A DNA stretch of 64,000 nucleotides from assembly GCA_038501625.1 (NCBI GenBank), contig JAZAYU010000352.1:248001-312000 (forward strand), read 5' to 3'. Positions within the stretch are counted from its first letter, which is position 1; each line of letters opens with the position of its first letter. The notes under the pieces are model-generated. The model saw only the letters and a list, made by a program, of their open reading frames with translations, did no database searches and was not told the origin of the DNA. A program made the translations under genes and the position numbers. The DNA comes from Corbicula japonica (Eukaryota; Mollusca; Bivalvia; Venerida; Cyrenidae). Positions 23,285 to 35,289 of this stretch are shown here, piece after piece.

Positions 23285-26042
23285 ATACAATGAAACTAAT
23301 TTTATCATTCAAACATTCGAATCAGCTTATCTTTTCTGCGATTCCATTACAAAAGTTTCATTTTCAAGTAGACCTCAAGTGTGCATTTTTAACATGTTTA
23401 GTATTTAATTTAACAATAAATATTTGTAATCCCTGTGAATGTTAAGTGGATTAACGCAATAATTAATCCCTGTAAAGTGTTTGTTAAGTGGATTGAGGTA
23501 ATACTTAATCCGTGTACAGTATATTTAAGTGTATCACAAGTATGTGTGAGTGTCCTTAAGTCTGTCTGTCAACCGGGCCCAAAACAAATAATCACGTTTG
23601 TCATTAATCCGTATTCTTGAATGAAAGGGGTTTCTTATTAGCACCAGAAAACATTTGTGTGCAGAAAACAGCCAAATTAATTAAATCGAAAATGAATCGT
23701 GTTTGCTAAAGAAAATTTGGAATTAATATTGAAAAGACTTGTACACGAATATATTGAAGGTAAGTAAAAGCATTTTGTTTCAAATATTTATTTTTTTTGA
23801 TTTACTAGTTTAACATTTGAATCTACTCCAAACAGAAATGATTAATTCTTTAAAACAATTGAAGATAAAGATTGTTAAAATGTATGCGCTTGAAATTGCT
23901 AATATTATAAAGAATTAAGCTACACATGTTGTTGTTTTTTTTGTAGAAAGAAAAGTGGGATGCCAAACATGTGGAAATTGTTTTGCTAATGAATGGAACC
24001 GGGACAGGCATTTTTCTTCCGTGCATGGCAATATCAAGTCTTAATCGCCACAAAACATCCCGCTGTAAAAAGCAAAGCCAGGAACCACAAAATCATCGTC
24101 AGCAGAAACATCTGCAGTATGAACAACAACAACAAAATCATCATCAACAACCACAACTACACATTGATCATCATCAGCAGCTGCATAATATGTCAGAAGC
24201 AACGAACGCCGAGAACAACAACAGCTACATTAGCAACAACAACCAGAACAGCAGCAACAACAACAACTAGATAATCAACAACAACAATTGTCACTCCTAC
24301 TTTCACATCTCATTTATTTCTCAAACATTATTTGCGTGAGAGTTTTTTGAATTTTTCAATAATCTTTTTATTTATAGAACATGAATAAATTTCCATTTTA
24401 CCATTTTTGAAAGTAATGTACTTGGTGATAAATCATTTTGTTTATATCCTGTGATTCATCTGTAATGACTTCATAGAAATCATCTCTTCGTTTCAAAAAT
24501 AAAAATACAATTGGTGAATGCGTTGACTTTCCGTTTATTTCAGTAGGGCACATTAATTTTTTAAGCTTTGTCTTATTTCACCAATCTGGTGCACAAATTA
24601 ATACTCGTAAATATAATTGTAATGAACGGTGATATTCAAATGTGACAAAATAACAGTGCGTTTTTTTTAAATAAACGTAAACATAAAAAATACTTGATAT
24701 TCTATCTCGTATTCCATTTCTACATTTTAACTTATCAAAGGATCAGTATAATGAACCAATAATTTACATTAATATTCATAATTTTTAATACATTTTGTAA
24801 GAACAATAGCTTCAAGACACAATGTTGTCATTAAGGAATTAGTTTGTGACTGACACCTAACATATTCGTTTGTTGTTGTTTTTTGTACTTTGTCACAATC
24901 AAATACATCCAGTGTTAAAGAAAGAATATTCAATGAAAATTATTTGTCATTTAAACAGATTAGCTTATCTTTACTTTCAACACATACTTCGCATAAGTGT
25001 GCTTTTAATCCTTGTTGAAGCAAGAAGGGGATTATACTCCTTTGTATTCATTAGATTTTGTTGATTTTCTTAATAATACCTAAATGAAGATGAGACTTTA
25101 TAAAACCAATAAAATATTTGTCTAAAAAGAATTTTCAGAAAAGTTTATACTGCAATGTATTCATATTTATTGCGTCCGATGCGCTCTTTGTTTCCGTTTC
25201 ATGTATTTCTCTCGCAAATAGAGGCAATGTCATTTTTATCTTAGTAAAAATTCTTCCAGAATTAATAATTGTCTTCTGGTTAAAATGTTTCAATAAAAAA
25301 AATTATAATGAAAATAAATTTATAAACTATTTCAAATGAAACAGAAAAACGTTTTGAAAAAAAATACAAAAATAAAATATAAAATAAAATAAAATAAATA
25401 AATAGTTGTTATTTAGGTAACATATATAATTTGTTACTATTGCTTCAGGTGTTACTTCTTACTTAATTGTAAATTGAGTGTTCATCTTTTCATTTAGATC
25501 CTACTTGTTAAGGATTTACACCAAATCAAATACCACATTAATGGACAGGATAATTAAAGCAGCAAATGCCAGACGTTTAAACAGATTACGATAGAAAAAC
25601 AAACAACAACACAATTGTTAGAAAAACAAATCATTTTCATTTCATTCTAACATATTTCACTGTAGAAAAGAAAACATAAATAATTTCTTGTTTATAAATC
25701 ACCAAAGTATCATATTTCAACTTGTCCAAAATTAAAATGCTCTTTTCACAACAGGGTGGTTTTGATATAAGAACTTTAGAGATTTGATTTCAGACTTCTA
25801 ACTAATTTTGATAACAAATACAAACTTTATTACTGACACTTTAAGAATAGAATATTTGTTAATTATTTGCATATGTTAAGCAGATACTAATTGTGTTTTT
25901 ATACTCCTAATAAAAGATTGAAATTTGTCAAGAACACCCCAATGAAAAATATTTTATCATTCATACATTCAGATTAGCTTGTCTTTTATTTCATATTAAC
26001 TTTCACATCTTCAAGCAGGTATCAAGTGTGCTTTTAATCCTT
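23285..26042 (+). repeat. Three spaced copies of a ~100-bp degenerate repeat (left arm)
   Basis: Copies start near 23285, 24930 and 25944. Each has a CATTC-AGATTAGCTTATCTTT-like word followed 30-60 bp later by AAGTGTGCTTTTAATCCTTG. Mirror copies are at about 33807-33919, 32186-32274 and 31162-31260. A partial fourth is near 22648. They are not obviously coding. Confidence 0.6.
23696..24044 (+). CDS. Candidate spliced exon pair encoding a C2H2 zinc finger (left arm), partial or decayed
   Basis: An open segment (23696-23759) ends at a consensus donor GAAG|GTAAGTAA. A 187-nt intron ends in a T-rich tract plus TTTTGTAG (acceptor at 23946). Joining keeps one frame through 23947-24041 to a TAA at 24042. 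The second exon encodes a finger with spacing C-x2-C-x12-H-x4-H (Cys codons at 23961 and 23970, His codons at 24009 and 24024) and Phe four residues after the second Cys. The usual Leu before the first His is Arg. No start codon precedes the first exon in frame (stop at 23693), so upstream exons are missing or the gene is dead. In a second frame, directly downstream, LNRHKTSRC gives the H-x4-C tail of another finger, leading into a Gln/His/Asn-rich tract. This suggests an ancestral two-finger poly-Q protein broken by a frameshift. C2H2 fingers usually bind nucleic acid; the role here is unknown. Confidence 0.4.
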
Positions 26043-26914
26043 ATCATCGAAATAAATGGGATTTGTATTTTTGATTATCAAAATCGTACTCCACTTCTCA
26101 CCTATTAGACAATGTTTATTGTAAACTCCAGAAAAGTCTTTTCGCAAGTTAACACAACATAAAAGAACTTCATCAAACTATTCCTTAAAAATCGTCACAA
26201 TAGCAAGTACCTGTAAACGCTTACCAGTATAATATAATTCCGATCACTGCATCAGGGTTATTTTCGAATTGCTCAATGGATAGGGCGTACACCATTTTGT
26301 GGATAGGCACTGTCTCCGTACGGGGTTACTTTCCAGCGTGGGCATAAAATGAGTGATCTGTCGTTTTGATTGTTCTTTTCAAGAAGGAAATCCGAATATG
26401 TCTCATAGTAAATTAAAATGTATCTAAAAAAACGGCTTGCGTACGTTTTAACATTAGTTTCTATTAAGTTAGAAAAAAAAATTCGACAGCATTTCAAATT
26501 TAAAATTATTTAGACCCTATTTCACTGTTGTTTGTTTTTAACAACTCTCTTCTTGTATGCTCATTTATATTCAGTTTTATGAGAGCTTTAAAAGTTTAAC
26601 TCTTATAAAGTGTTTAGAGTTTCCTATGTAATTAATATTTTAATTTCTTTTAACTGATATAATTGTTATTTTGGTATTAAAGTCTTATTTTATAATTTCT
26701 TTTTTCAAATTATATTTTCTGAATTGATATTTTATAATTTCACATTTTTTATACATCATTCATCTTATTATTTTCTCGTTTATTATTATCAAAACTATAA
26801 TATTACTTTTGGATCTTGTGGTTGTTGTTATTTTCTAGCACGTTAAATGAAATGAAAAGTTTGAAATATACAATCGTTGTTTTCAATATCGTGTAAAGGA
26901 ATAGTGTCACTTAC

Positions 26915-27145
26915 AGAACCTGTGCACCCTAGAACCTGGTTTAATCCCCCCAGTGGCAATTAGTTTTGCCACTGACCGCTCCAAGGCGGTAACCCCTCTG
27001 GTTCTCACTTTCGTTATTTGTTTGTGGCGTCCATTTTGAAACTGATTTTTGTAATACCATGCTCTCTTTTCTTCTCTACTTTTTGGCTGTGTGGGGAGGC
27101 TGTGTGTGCTGGATGTGGCCATTCCGGATATGCATATTTCATTAT
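26915..27145 (+). repeat. PLE-like 3' module in the left arm
   Basis: Landmarks GTGCACCCTAGAACCTGG, the hairpin region, GACCGCTCCAAGGCGGT and terminal GATATGCATATTTCAT are all present. Mirrored at 30059-30290. It must predate formation of the palindrome, or have been copied with it. Confidence 0.85.
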
Positions 27146-28058
27146 TTTACACTTTTGAAAGTGTGTTTCCTCTTACATCAGATTTAAAAGATTCACAATT
27201 TAAAACAAAACATGTGATTAAATGTATGCTGTCACTGTAAGAACAATTAAGAAACAACAATTTGTCATTATTGTACTTTTCATACAAAAGCATTCAGACA
27301 ACTCAACAATAAAAAGGATAACATGGTGTATTACTCATTTTTGCATAGATTACAATTTAATTTCAAATTTCAGTAAGTAAACCACTTACTCACTTCAATT
27401 TCTTTTATTCAACCATTATTATGTCATGATCATTCAGTTTTGATAGTTAACTCTTTCCGCAAAATAGTAAATTTCTTTTTGGGTTGTTAGCGATTTTTGT
27501 GAACGACTATCCAAACCTGATGTTTTCGTTTAATGGAAACTAAAACATGTTGTTCATGTGGAAATAAATTCGAAAATGAGTACTATTGTTTTGTATAATT
27601 TCAAAGCGTGCTTATTCATGTCTGTCTTAAAACAAAGTCTCGATAAAGTGTTATGAGAAGCAGTGTGTTTTTGTTAATTCTTTTCGCTCATATTCTTTAA
27701 GCTGATTTAAATTTTAATGCATTCCGTTTCGAGGTAGCATCCTGTTGAGTTCTCTTTTTGTGTTAAAGTTTTGTATTGTCTTTTGATAATATTGTAAACG
27801 AATACCCTCTTTCAAGCCCTTTCTCCTTGGATGTATGCTTTGTTTTTTGATTGCGGCTATGTGACATGACTTTTTCACGTTTTAATAAAGCGTTCGACAT
27901 TGAGTTATGTCAAAATATTCTAGTTTTCAAATTTTAACTATCTTCTATTACAAAACATTAAGAAAATAATATCATTATAGTTAATTTTCATTTGTAAAGG
28001 AATTACATGCATCGAATATCATACCAACAGTATATAATTTGCTAATAAAAGTTGTTTT

Positions 28059-28113
28059 CTAAAAACGTGTACCAAAGACATGTAACAAAATAAAAGAAAG
28101 TACACGTTTTTAG
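28059..28113. repeat. 14-bp perfect hairpin at the left arm/spacer junction
   Basis: CTAAAAACGTGTAC and GTACACGTTTTTAG enclose a 27-nt loop. The hairpin starts at the first base that no longer matches the other arm. Confidence 0.85.
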
Positions 28114-29145
28114 ATCTTATCCGATACAAATGTTTTTATAAGAAATGGATAAAGGAAAATTATTTACTTAATCATACATTTATTAATTGCATTAGCATTA
28201 ATAAAACTTATAGAACAAATATACTAAATTGACAAAAACAAAATGATTAAAAAATTATAATAAAAAGGCAAGAAGTAAATGTCAATAAAAAGGACATTAA
28301 ATGAAACATAAGTTGTATTGAATGACAAATGATGTAAATAACATATACAATGAGACTGAATAATTATAGTTTGAACTCACTAATGTGATTTAAAAATAGG
28401 GTAAATAAAATAATTAACTGAAAGTATGAAGGAAATGTAAATAAAACAAACACAACAATATCAAATACAAAGTAAACATTTTAATAATTATAAAACATTT
28501 AACATTTTAAGATATGGAAATCAGGATATGATAATAAAATGAAGAAAAATATGTTGGGTGAAAACATCTCACTTCGAAGGAGAATCTTTTTTAGTTTACA
28601 TTTAAAATACTGAATTGAATTTTTTTAACTACGTCTATAGCTGAACAGAAAATAATCAAAAATAGTTGATAACATCAAGTTGTGCAAACATTTTTTATGT
28701 CGAATATATTTAAACTATTAACATTTTTACGTAAATTTGATACAGATCGAAAATTATGTAATGAATAGAAACAAATCCGAAAGGTTAAAGAAGATTTCAT
28801 GGACATGAAATTCGGACAAAATAAAAATATGAACATATCGAAAGCTCGGTTTAATAAAACATATTCATATGCAACAACATGAACTTAATCATTTTTTTTA
28901 TTTCGAATTTTAAATATAAAAATGATATTTTGATTTCGATCAAATTTAAAACTGATCCTCCACAGTAATGACGAGAACACACTATTGAAAACCATTTGTG
29001 TATGACAAGAATAAAATTGACAGATAAACAATAACAACAAACAAACAACAAATACAATTTCACAAACCGCTTTATTAATCACTAACTTTATATAATAAAA
29101 CAATGAAATTGACATAAAAAACAACAACAACAAATAAAATTTCAC
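28059..29145. other. Central spacer of the palindrome
   Basis: 1087 bp of very AT-rich sequence not shared between the arms. Its left edge begins exactly with a 14-bp perfect inverted repeat (28059-28072 and 28100-28113, CTAAAAACGTGTAC and its complement). Its right part (about 29008-29080) is tandemly repeated at 29093-29160, straddling the start of the right arm. No convincing gene; 70- and 86-residue minus frames are low-complexity. Confidence 0.85.
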
Positions 29146-30058
29146 AAAACAACTTTTATTAGCAAATTATATACTGTTGGTATGATATTCGATGCATGTA
29201 ATTCCTTTACAAATGAAAATTAACTATAATGATATTATTTTCTTAATGTTTTGTAATAGAAGATAGTTAAAATTTGAAAACTAGAATATTTTGACATAAC
29301 TCAATGTCGAACGCTTTATTAAAACGTGAAAAAGTCATGTCACATAGCCGCAATCAAAAAACAAAGCATACATCCAAGGAGAAAGGGCTTGAAAGAGGGT
29401 ATTCGTTTACAATATTATCAAAAGACAATACAAAACTTTAACACAAAAAGAGAACTCAACAGGATGCTACCTCGAAACGGAATGCATTAAAATTTAAATC
29501 AGCTTAAAGAATATGAGCGAAAAGAATTAACAAAAACACACTGCTTCTCATAACACTTTATCGAGACTTTGTTTTAAGACAGACATGAATAAGCACGCTT
29601 TTAAATTATACAAAACAATAGTACTCATTTTCGAATTTATTACCACATGAACAACATGTTTTAGTTTCCATTAAACGAAAACATCAGGTTTGGATAGTCG
29701 TTCACAAAAATCGCTAACAACCCAAAAAGAAATTTACTATTTTGCGGAAAGAGTTAACTATCAAAACTGAATGATCATGACATAATAATGGTTGAATAAA
29801 AGAAATTGAAGTGAGTAAGTGGTTTACTTACTGAAATTTGAAATTAAATTGTAATCTATGCAAAAATGAGTAATACACCATGTTATCCTTTTTATTGTTG
29901 AGTTGTCTGAATGCTTTTGTATGAAAAGTACAATAATGACAAATTGTTGTTTCTTAATTGTTCTTACAGTGACAGCATACATTTAATCACATTTTTTGTT
30001 TTAAATTGTGAATCTTTTAAATCTGATGTAAGAGGAAACACACTTTCAAAAGTGTAAA

Positions 30059-30290
30059 ATAATGAAATATGCATATCCGGAATGGCCACATCCAGCATAC
30101 ACAGCCTCCCCACACAGCCAAAAAGTAGAGAAGAAAAGAGAGCATGGTATTACAAAAATCAGTTTCAATATGGACGCCACAAACAAATAACGAAAGTGAG
30201 AACCAGAGGGGTTACCGCCTTGGAGCGGTCAGTGGCAAAACTAATTGCCACTGGGGGGATTAAACCAGGTTCTAGGGTGCACAGGTTCTG
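30059..30290 (-). repeat. PLE-like 3' module in the right arm
   Basis: Mirror of 26915-27145 with very few changes (one alters Asn to Tyr in the incidental reading frame across it). Confidence 0.85.
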
Positions 30291-33142
30291 TAAGTGACAC
30301 TATTCCTTTACACGATATTGAAAACAACGATTGTATATTTCAAACTTTTCATTTCATTTAACGTGCTAGAAAATAACAACAACCACAAGATCCAAAAGTA
30401 ATATTATAGTTTTGATAATAATAAACGAGAAAATAATAAGATGAATGATGTATAAAAAATGTGAAATTATAAAATATCAATTCAGAAAATATAATTTGAA
30501 AAAAGAAATTATAAAATAAGACTTTAATACCAAAATAACAATTATATCAGTTAAAAGAAATTAAAATATTAATTACATAGGAAACTCTAAACACTTTATA
30601 AGAGTTAAACTTTTAAAGCTCTCATAAAACTGAATATAAATGAGCATACAAGAAGAGAGTTGTTAAAAACAAACAACAGTGAAATAGGGTCTAAATAATT
30701 TTAAATTTGAAATGCTGTCGAATTTTTTTTCTAACTTAATAGAAACTAATGTTAAAACGTACGCAAGCCGTTGTTTTTAGATACATTTTAATTTACTATG
30801 AGACATATTCGGATTTCCTTCTTGAAAAGAACAATCAAAACGACAGATCACTCATTTTATGCCCACGCTGGAAAGTAACCCCGTACGGAGACAGTGCCTA
30901 TCCACAAAATGGTGTACGCCCTATCCATTGAGCAATTCGAAAATAACCCTGATGCAGTGATCGGAATTATATTATACTGGTAAGCGTTTACAGGTACTTG
31001 CTATTGTGACGATTTTTAAGGAATAGTTTGATGAAGTTCTTTTATGTTGTGTTAACTTGCGAAAAGACTTTTCTGGAGTTTACAATAAACATTGTCTAAT
31101 AGGTGAGAAGTGGAGTACGATTTTGATAATCAAAAATACAAATCCCATTTATTTCGATGATAAGGATTAAAAGCACACTTGATACCTGCTTGAAGATGTG
31201 AAAGTTAATATGAAATAAAAGACAAGCTAATCTGAATGTATGAATGATAAAATATTTTTCATTGGGGTGTTCTTGACAAATTTCAATCTTTTATTAGGAG
31301 TATAAAAACACAATTAGTATCTGCTTAACATATGCAAATAATTAACAAATATTCTATTCTTAAAGTGTCAGTAATAAAGTTTGTATTTGTTATCAAAATT
31401 AGTTAGAAGTCTGAAATCAAATCTCTAAAGTTCTTATATCAAAACCACCCTGTTGTGAAAAGAGCATTTTAATTTTGGACAAGTTGAAATATGATACTTT
31501 GGTGATTTATAAACAAGAAATTATTTATGTTTTCTTTTCTACAGTGAAATATGTTAGAATGAAATGAAAATGATTTGTTTTTCTAACAATTGTGTTGTTG
31601 TTTGTTTTTCTATCGTAATCTGTTTAAACGTCTGGCATTTGCTGCTTTAATTATCCTGTCCATTAATGTGGTATTTGATTTGGTGTAAATCCTTAACAAG
31701 TAGGATCTAAATGAAAAGATGAACACTCAATTTACAATTAAGTAAGAAGTAACACCTGAAGCAATAGTAACAAATTATATATGTTACCTAAATAACAACT
31801 ATTTATTTATTTTATTTTATTTTATAATTTTATTTTTTTTTTGTATTTTTTTTTCAAAACGTTTTTCTGTTTCATTTGAAATAGTTTATAAATTTATTTT
31901 CATTATAATTTTTTTTATTGAAACATTTTAACCAGAAGACAATTATTAATTCTGGAAGAATTTTTACTAAGATAAAAATGACATTGCCTCTATTTGCGAG
32001 AGAAATACATGAAACGGAAACAAAGAGCGCATCGGACGCAATAAATATGAATACATTGCAGTATAAACTTTTCTGAAAATTCTTTTTAGACAAATATTTT
32101 ATTGGTTTTATAAAGTCTCATCTTCATTTAGGTATTATTAAGAAAATCAACAAAATCTAATGAATACAAAGGAGTATAATCCCCTTCTTGCTTCAACAAG
32201 GATTAAAAGCACACTTATGCGAAGTATGTGTTGAAAGTAAAGATAAGCTAATCTGTTTAAATGACAAATAATTTTCATTGAATATTCTTTCTTTAACACT
32301 GGATGTATTTGATTGTGACAAAGTACAAAAAAAACAACAAACGAATATGTTAGGTGTCAGTCACAAACTAATTCCTTAATGACAACATTGTGTCTTGAAG
32401 CTATTGTTCCTATGAAAAATTATGAATATTAATGTAAATTATTGGTTCATTATACTGATCCTTTGATAAGTTAAAATGTAGAAATGGAATACGAGATAGA
32501 ATATCAAGTATTTTTTATGTTTACGTTTATTTAAAAAAAAACGCACTGTTATTTTGTCACATTTGAATATCACCGTTCATTACAATTATATTTACGAGTA
32601 TTAATTTGTGCACCAGATTGGTGAAATAAGACAAAGCTTAAAAAATTAATGTGCCCTACTTAAATAAACGGAAAGTCAACGCATTCACCAATTGCATTTT
32701 TATTTTTGAAACGAAGAGATGATTTCTATGAAGTCATTACAGATGAATCACAGGATATAAACAAAATGATTTATCACCAAGTGCATTACTTTCAAAAATG
32801 GTAAAATGGAAATTTATTCATGTTCTATAAATAAAAAGATTATTGAAAAATTCAAAAAACTCTCACGCAAATAATGTTTGAGAAATAAATGAGATATGAA
32901 AGCAGGAGTGACAATTGTTGTTGTTGATTATCTAGTTGTTGTTGTTGCTGCTGTTCTGGTTGTTGTTGTTGTTCTCGGCGTTCGTTGCTTCTGACATATT
33001 ATGCAGCTGCTGATGATGATCAATGTGTTGTTGTGGTTGTTGATGATGATTTTGTTGTTGTTGTTCATACTGCAGATGTTTCTGCTGACGATGATTTTGT
33101 GGTTCCTGGCTTTGCTTTTTACAGCGGGATGTTTTGTGGCGA

Positions 33143-33492
33143 TTAAGACTTGATATTGCCATGCACGGAAGAAAAATGCCTGTCCCGGTTCCATTCATTA
33201 GCAAAACAATTTCCACATGTTTGGCATCCCACTTTTCTTTCTACAAAAAAAAAAACAAAACATGTGTAGCTATAATTCTTTATAATATTAGCAATTTCAA
33301 GCGCATACATTTTAACAATCTTTATCTTCAATTGTTTTAAAGAATTAATCATTTCTGTTTGGAGTAGATTCAAATGTTAAACTAGTAAATCAAAAAAAAT
33401 ATATTTGAAACAAAATGCTTTTACTTACCTTCAATATATTCGTGTACAAGTCTTTTCAATATTAATTCCAAATTTTCTTTAGCAAACACGAT
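33143..33492 (-). CDS. Candidate spliced zinc-finger exon pair, right-arm copy
   Basis: Mirror of 23696-24044. Both splice sites survive: the donor reads as ACTTACC near 33423-33429 and the acceptor as CTAC at 33241, giving an intron of about 188 nt. The C-x2-C-x12-H-x4-H finger and its stop are kept. Here the intron happens to be open in the finger frame, so an unspliced frame of 76 residues (33143-33373) also covers the finger. The Gln/Asn-rich second frame (32932-33216) is shortened by an indel relative to the left arm. Confidence 0.4.
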
Positions 33493-34810
33493 TCATTTTC
33501 GATTTAATTAATTTGGCTGTTTTCTGCACACAAATGTTTTCTGGTGCTAATAAGAAACCCCTTTCATTCAAGAATACGGATTAATGACAAACGTGATTAT
33601 TTGTTTTGGCCCGGTTGACAGACAGACTTAAGGACACTCACACATACTTGTGATACACTTAAATATACTGTACACGGATTAAGTATTACCTCAATCCACT
33701 TAACAAACACTTACAGGGATTAATTATTGCGTTAATCCACTTAACATTCACAGGGATTACAAATATTTATTGTTAAATTAAAGACTAAACATGTTAAAAA
33801 TGCACACTTGAGGTCTACTTGAAAATGAAACTTTTGTAATGGACTCGCAGAAAAGATAAGCTGATTCGAATGTTTGAATGATAAAATTAGTTTCATTGTA
33901 TGTTCAAGAATTCCTATGAATAGTTTTTGCGAAAGTTGTTATTTATGTACAGGATTACACTCAACCACATTTCACTGCGAGGATTAAAGGCACAATATTG
34001 CGGCTTCTTAAATATTTGAATAACATACTGATTCTTCAAGCGCCAGTCGCAAATATTTATGATTAATACTAAACATGTTAAATATGAGAATAACGTAGTG
34101 AAAACGAATCTTCTATTTTTAAGTAAAAAATATTTATAAATTCTAATTTAATAAGTTTTGCATCTGAGTTGTGAATTAAAACTTGTGCATTTAAGAAAAA
34201 ATGAATATAGTTTCGGAAGGATTATTAGGAATAGTTGATTATTTATTAAGAATAAGAAACAAGAATGCACTATTTGATGATAAGTGTTTATACTACCAAA
34301 ACGCAAAAACTATTTTGTGATAGTAACATTTAGAATAAAATCGTTACATTTTTATAAGGTGGTGTACATGCATCCGTTATTTAATACTGCAATAAAACGT
34401 TAAGAAGAAACCATTTCATAAATTTAACGGTGAATAAACTCACTTCAATGAGTTTTACTACTCACTTCGATGAGTTTTGTTGTAAATAAATGTGAATGCT
34501 GTTATTGTTATCTCTGCTAAAATAATAATTAAAAAAAAAGATAAGCTGACCCGAATGTTTGCGTCTGCTCTGGGTCTACACACGGTTCAGGATTCACTTA
34601 ATAAATTTCCGCAAAACACTCCTGTGCACAATAGATGAACTGTATTAATTCGATATAAAGGAGAGTCCATTTCATAAATTAAAAGGATGGAAGAGTGAAT
34701 AAAGCTCACTTCAATGAGTATTTTCAAAGCTCACTTCGATGCGTTTTTGTTGTAAATCAATGTGAATCCTTTTATCGCATTTATCTGCTAAAATAATCGC
34801 ATTTATCAGC

Positions 34811-34811
<1 letters not shown>

Positions 34812-34858
<47 letters not shown>
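34812..34858. repeat. (AAT)n microsatellite in the right arm
   Basis: Mirror of the (ATT)n array at 22344-22391, with nearly the same length. Confidence 0.95.
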
Positions 34859-35289
34859 TCATTTTCAAATGAGTTTTATTTAATATAAAATTATTTTAAA
34901 TGATTCCATTTAAATTATTGTTCACCCGGTCATAAAATATAAAGGGAAGTGTTAATCCTCCCTATTGTCAATCTAGTGGTAGAGGCATTGTTATATACGG
35001 TAGAGGCCATTGTTATAAACGGTAGAGTTCTTTGTTATATTTGGTAGAGGCTATTGTTAAAAATGGCCTCAGGGTGAGCTCGAACTCTCATTTTATATCT
35101 ACTTATATTTCACCGAGGGAGCTCCGGAATTCGTATTTTCACGAGCTGAAAAGCATAAAATAAATATATATTCCCCCACGTGTCTCATTCTCAAAATCTG
35201 TATGAATATCATCGAAAAAGCGCGGCTTGTTCATCACTGTTAACAAAACAAGAGTTTGCATTGTGGAAGCATGTTTACAATTTATAGTT

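Larger units (their letters stand above)
22101..28058 (+). repeat. Left arm of a 13-kb palindrome
   Basis: Reverse complement of 29146-35102, with coordinate pairs summing to about 57204 from end to end. The arms differ by scattered substitutions and small indels, for example a ~15-bp indel near 22903 versus 34290 and one in the AAC repeat near 24230. Contents from the outside in: CTCTACC-bearing 20-bp tandem repeats (22141-22235); (ATT)n; a duplicated GAAGTGAG segment (22455-22520, 22690-22790); three copies of a ~100-bp degenerate repeat (23285, 24930, 25944); a zinc-finger exon pair; and a PLE-like end (26915-27145). Arms built of internal repeats resemble foldback elements. Confidence 0.95.
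29146..35102 (-). repeat. Right arm of a 13-kb palindrome
   Basis: Reverse complement of 22101-28058, carrying the same order of internal repeats, PLE end (30059-30290), zinc-finger exons (33143-33492) and (AAT)n (34812-34858). Small differences from the left arm show that the two are not a literal copy of one sequence read. The outer foot ends TATATCTAC; beyond it similarity fades into TATTTCACCG, comparable with CAGTGTAAGATA left of the other foot. Confidence 0.95.

Noticed and set aside
25118..25339. 73-residue frame identical in both palindrome arms (also 31872-32093)
   Set aside because: Identity is explained by the palindrome itself; composition is low-complexity and no domain is seen.
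26907..27122. Recurring short frames (71 residues; also at 30082, 44297, 63688) that look like a conserved protein
   Set aside because: They are translations of the PLE-like 3' module. Similarity comes from the repeat, with shifting ends and antisense orientation relative to the RT.
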